Shown here: piece after piece, positions 62,358 to 64,000 of the stretch | Layout: every line of letters begins with the position of its first letter | Position numbering within the stretch: the first letter of the stretch is position 1 | Source: JBKEAR01 sp047972425 | GTDB lineage: Bacteria; Pseudomonadota; Alphaproteobacteria; JBKEAR01 | Direction: 5' to 3' | Length of the DNA: 64,000 nt | NCBI GenBank assembly: GCA_047972425.1 | Contig: JBKEAR010000039.1 | Span: 34,894 to 98,893 of the forward strand | The notes under the pieces: generated by a model | What the model was told of the DNA's origin: nothing | Database searches by the model: none | Seen by the model: only the letters and a program-made list of their open reading frames with translations | Position numbers and translations under genes: made by a program

Positions 62358-63305
62358 ATGGCAGAATATAAAAGCAAAGTGGTTATTTTAGGCTCGGGCC
62401 CTGCAGGGTTAACGGCTGCAATTTATGCATCACGAGCCAATTTAGCCCCCACATTGATATCGGGTATTACACCGGGTGGTCAATTAACACAAACAACCGA
62501 TGTTGATAACTTTCCGGGTTTTCCGGGGGGAATTCAGGGGCCAGAATTAATGCAAAAAATGCAAGAGCATGCCGAGGAAGTTGGTGCAAATTTTGTTTAT
62601 GATCATATCTCAGAAACCGATCTTTCTAAGCGCCCTTTTACCCTAACATCAGATAATGGCGATACCTACCTTGCCGATACATTAATTATTTCTACCGGTG
62701 CTAAAGCCCGTTGGCTTGGACTACCGAGCGAAGATGAATTTATGGGTTTTGGTGTATCGGGCTGCGCAACTTGTGATGGCTTCTTTTATAAAGATAAGCC
62801 CGTGGTTGTTATTGGTGGCGGTAATACCGCTGTGGAAGAAGCCATTTATTTAGCAGGTATTTGTTCAAAAGTTTATCTTGTGCATCGCCGCGATGAGCTC
62901 CGTGCCGAAAAGGCTTTGCAAGATATTGTTCTGAATAATCCTAAAATTGAGGTTGTTTGGAACCATGTTGTCGATGAAATTGTTGGTGGCGGCACACCCA
63001 AAGGTGTAACAGGTATTAACCTTAAAAGCACAGTGGGTAATGACAAGCTCCATTTAGATGTTGATGGTGTATTTATTGCCATTGGCCACGACCCTGCAAC
63101 TGGCCTATTTAAAGACCAGTTAGAAATGGATAGCGAAGGTTATGTGATAGTGCAACCCGGCCGCACAACAACATCGGTACCGGGGGTGTTTGCTGCAGGC
63201 GATGTAGCCGATAGCCATTATCAGCAAGCGATTACAGCTGCGGGGTCAGGCTGTATGGCTGCATTAGATGCCGATGTTTATTTAAGAGATAATCCACTTA
63301 AATAA
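62358..63305 (+). CDS. trxB: Thioredoxin-disulfide reductase
   Basis: FAD/NADPH enzyme that reduces thioredoxin. 315 residues: FAD motif GSGPAGLTAAIYASRA, redox pair C136-A-T-C139, NADPH motif GGGNTAVEEA with the following HRRDELRAE, and the C-terminal GVFAAGDVAD. GAGGAG precedes the ATG. The trxB-LysR order is common in alphaproteobacteria. Confidence 0.97.
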   Translation: MAEYKSKVVILGSGPAGLTAAIYASRANLAPTLISGITPGGQLTQTTDVDNFPGFPGGIQGPELMQKMQEHAEEVGANFVYDHISETDLSKRPFTLTSDNGDTYLADTLIISTGAKARWLGLPSEDEFMGFGVSGCATCDGFFYKDKPVVVIGGGNTAVEEAIYLAGICSKVYLVHRRDELRAEKALQDIVLNNPKIEVVWNHVVDEIVGGGTPKGVTGINLKSTVGNDKLHLDVDGVFIAIGHDPATGLFKDQLEMDSEGYVIVQPGRTTTSVPGVFAAGDVADSHYQQAITAAGSGCMAALDADVYLRDNPLK

Positions 63306-63365
63306 GCCTAAATAATCCATTAAAGACCAATTTTATCATTATTCAGATAAAAATTGATCACTGCT

Positions 63366-63423
63366 AGACCATAATTTTGCATTATATTTGAATAATTTAT
63401 TGCAATTTCTATGGTCTTTTTAT
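63366..63423 (+). terminator. Probable trxB terminator
   Basis: AGACCATA (63366-63373) pairs with TATGGTCT (63410-63417), with an inner TTGC/GCAA pair, followed by TTTTA. The loop is long, so this is less certain than the others. Confidence 0.45.
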
Positions 63424-63539
63424 TATCCAATTTTGTTGTTTAATGGATGGAATTGGATGATTGGGGTTGAAATTTTCGCATATCATTCTTTTTATTTTTA
63501 CGTTATACTAATAAAAAATACAGGGAGATTATCAGAGTT

Positions 63540-64000
63540 ATGTCTATGGATTGGGATAAATTACGAATTTTTTATGCAGTTGCCGAAGCCGGCAGCTTTA
63601 CAAAAGCTGGCGAAAAATTAAATCTCAGTCAATCGGCGGTTTCTCGGCAAATTTCTGGCCTTGAAGATAGCTTGCAAATCACTCTTTTTCATCGACATGC
63701 GCGGGGTTTATTGTTAACCGAACAAGGCGAATTACTCTACAAAACCGTACGCAATATATATTCGCAATTAACTTTAGCCGAAGGGCGGCTTAAAGAGGCT
63801 AAAGAGCGCCCTTCTGGCCCGTTACGGATAACAACAACAACCGCTTTAGGTACAATTTTTTTAACCCGATATATTAATGAGTGTATTGAGCTATATCCGG
63901 ACATTGATGTTTCGTTTTTATTAACCGATGAGGATTTAGATATATCTCTGGGCCTAGCCGATGTGGCTTTATGACTGACACCGCCCACACAGCCCGTGGG
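63540..64000 (+). pseudogene. LysR-family regulator interrupted by an in-frame TGA; continues past the window
   Basis: The frame encodes a normal LysR N-terminus: winged HTH in residues 5-65 with KLRIFYAVAEAGSF and LSQSAVSRQISGLE, and the start of the effector domain (GPLRITTT). It stops at TGA 63972-63974, after 144 codons, where family members need about 300. Reading on in the same frame gives LTPPTQP, matching the 'DVAxRxxPPTQPD' segment that relatives have here, so the TGA most likely replaces an arginine CGA. The gene is therefore inactivated, or the base is wrong. GGGAG lies 12 bases before the ATG. Confidence 0.7.

Noticed and set aside
63972..63974. TGA read as an amino acid (recoding or altered genetic code) in the LysR gene
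   Set aside because: TGA ends other genes in the window, no selenocysteine element is seen, and a C-to-T change of CGA explains it more simply.

Overview
The window is a dense, AT-rich piece of bacterial chromosome. By eye it is about 35-40% G+C; this was not counted. It suggests an alphaproteobacterium. The evidence is a set of alphaproteobacterial gene neighbourhoods: an SUV3-type RNA helicase overlapping a small S4 protein and followed by carD; sdhE-mfd divergent from recG; bamE divergent from DUF177-rpmF-plsX-fabH-ihfA-merR; rpoZ-rsh-DUF2062-acpS-lepB-rnc-era-recO-parC; yqeY-dnaG-rpoD divergent from carAB-greA; and trxB followed by a LysR gene. A magnesium-type HemB and a COQ10/RatA-like START protein fit. 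TRAP transport, SCO/PCuAC copper proteins, dapA, folK and a full division-of-labour set of housekeeping genes argue against a strongly reduced Rickettsia-like genome. I cannot name the genus.

Layout. 1-6.1 kb: the 5' part of an AsmA/YhdP-like gene, divergent from glnE and bcp. 6.1-9.1 kb: a leftward five-gene set (PCuAC, YVTN beta-propeller, SCO1, TlpA-like thioredoxin, small cytochrome c) that looks like periplasmic copper and thiol handling for cytochrome oxidase assembly. 9.1-13.2 kb: a GNAT gene, the SUV3-like helicase, an S4 protein and carD. 13.2-20 kb: a secreted unknown, an undescribed 41-residue membrane peptide, mfd, sdhE, recG and tRNA-Pro(GGG). 20-24.5 kb: the merR/ihfA/fabH/plsX/rpmF/DUF177 group and bamE. 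24.5-31.6 kb: msrA, msrB, glyA, rpiB, hemB, then a TRAP transporter split into convergent receptor and permease units. 31.7-41.4 kb: parC back to folK. 41.5-46.2 kb: NYN nuclease, thrH and three tandem sialyltransferase-like (GT29/GT42-type) genes; this is the most accessory-looking part of the window. 46.2-50.6 kb: slt, dapA, smpB, pgpA, coq10. 50.7-60.4 kb: rpoD, dnaG, yqeY, carA, carB, greA. 60.5-64 kb: a minimal PhnA protein, DUF4395 membrane protein, 2-Cys peroxiredoxin, thioredoxin reductase, and a LysR gene interrupted by an in-frame TGA just before the window ends.

No insertion sequence, prophage, CRISPR array or integrase was seen. There is no gene-free stretch over 300 bases; the largest gaps are the 234 bases before the LysR gene, about 180 bases before DUF4395 and carD, and about 190 bases before carA. 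Factor-independent terminators and several promoters with recognisable -35/-10 boxes are listed. At least five genes appear to start with TTG. The observations most worth a second look are the sialyltransferase-like triplet, the copper cluster with its beta-propeller, the broken LysR gene, the small membrane peptide, and the TRAP receptor linked to hemB rather than to its permease.
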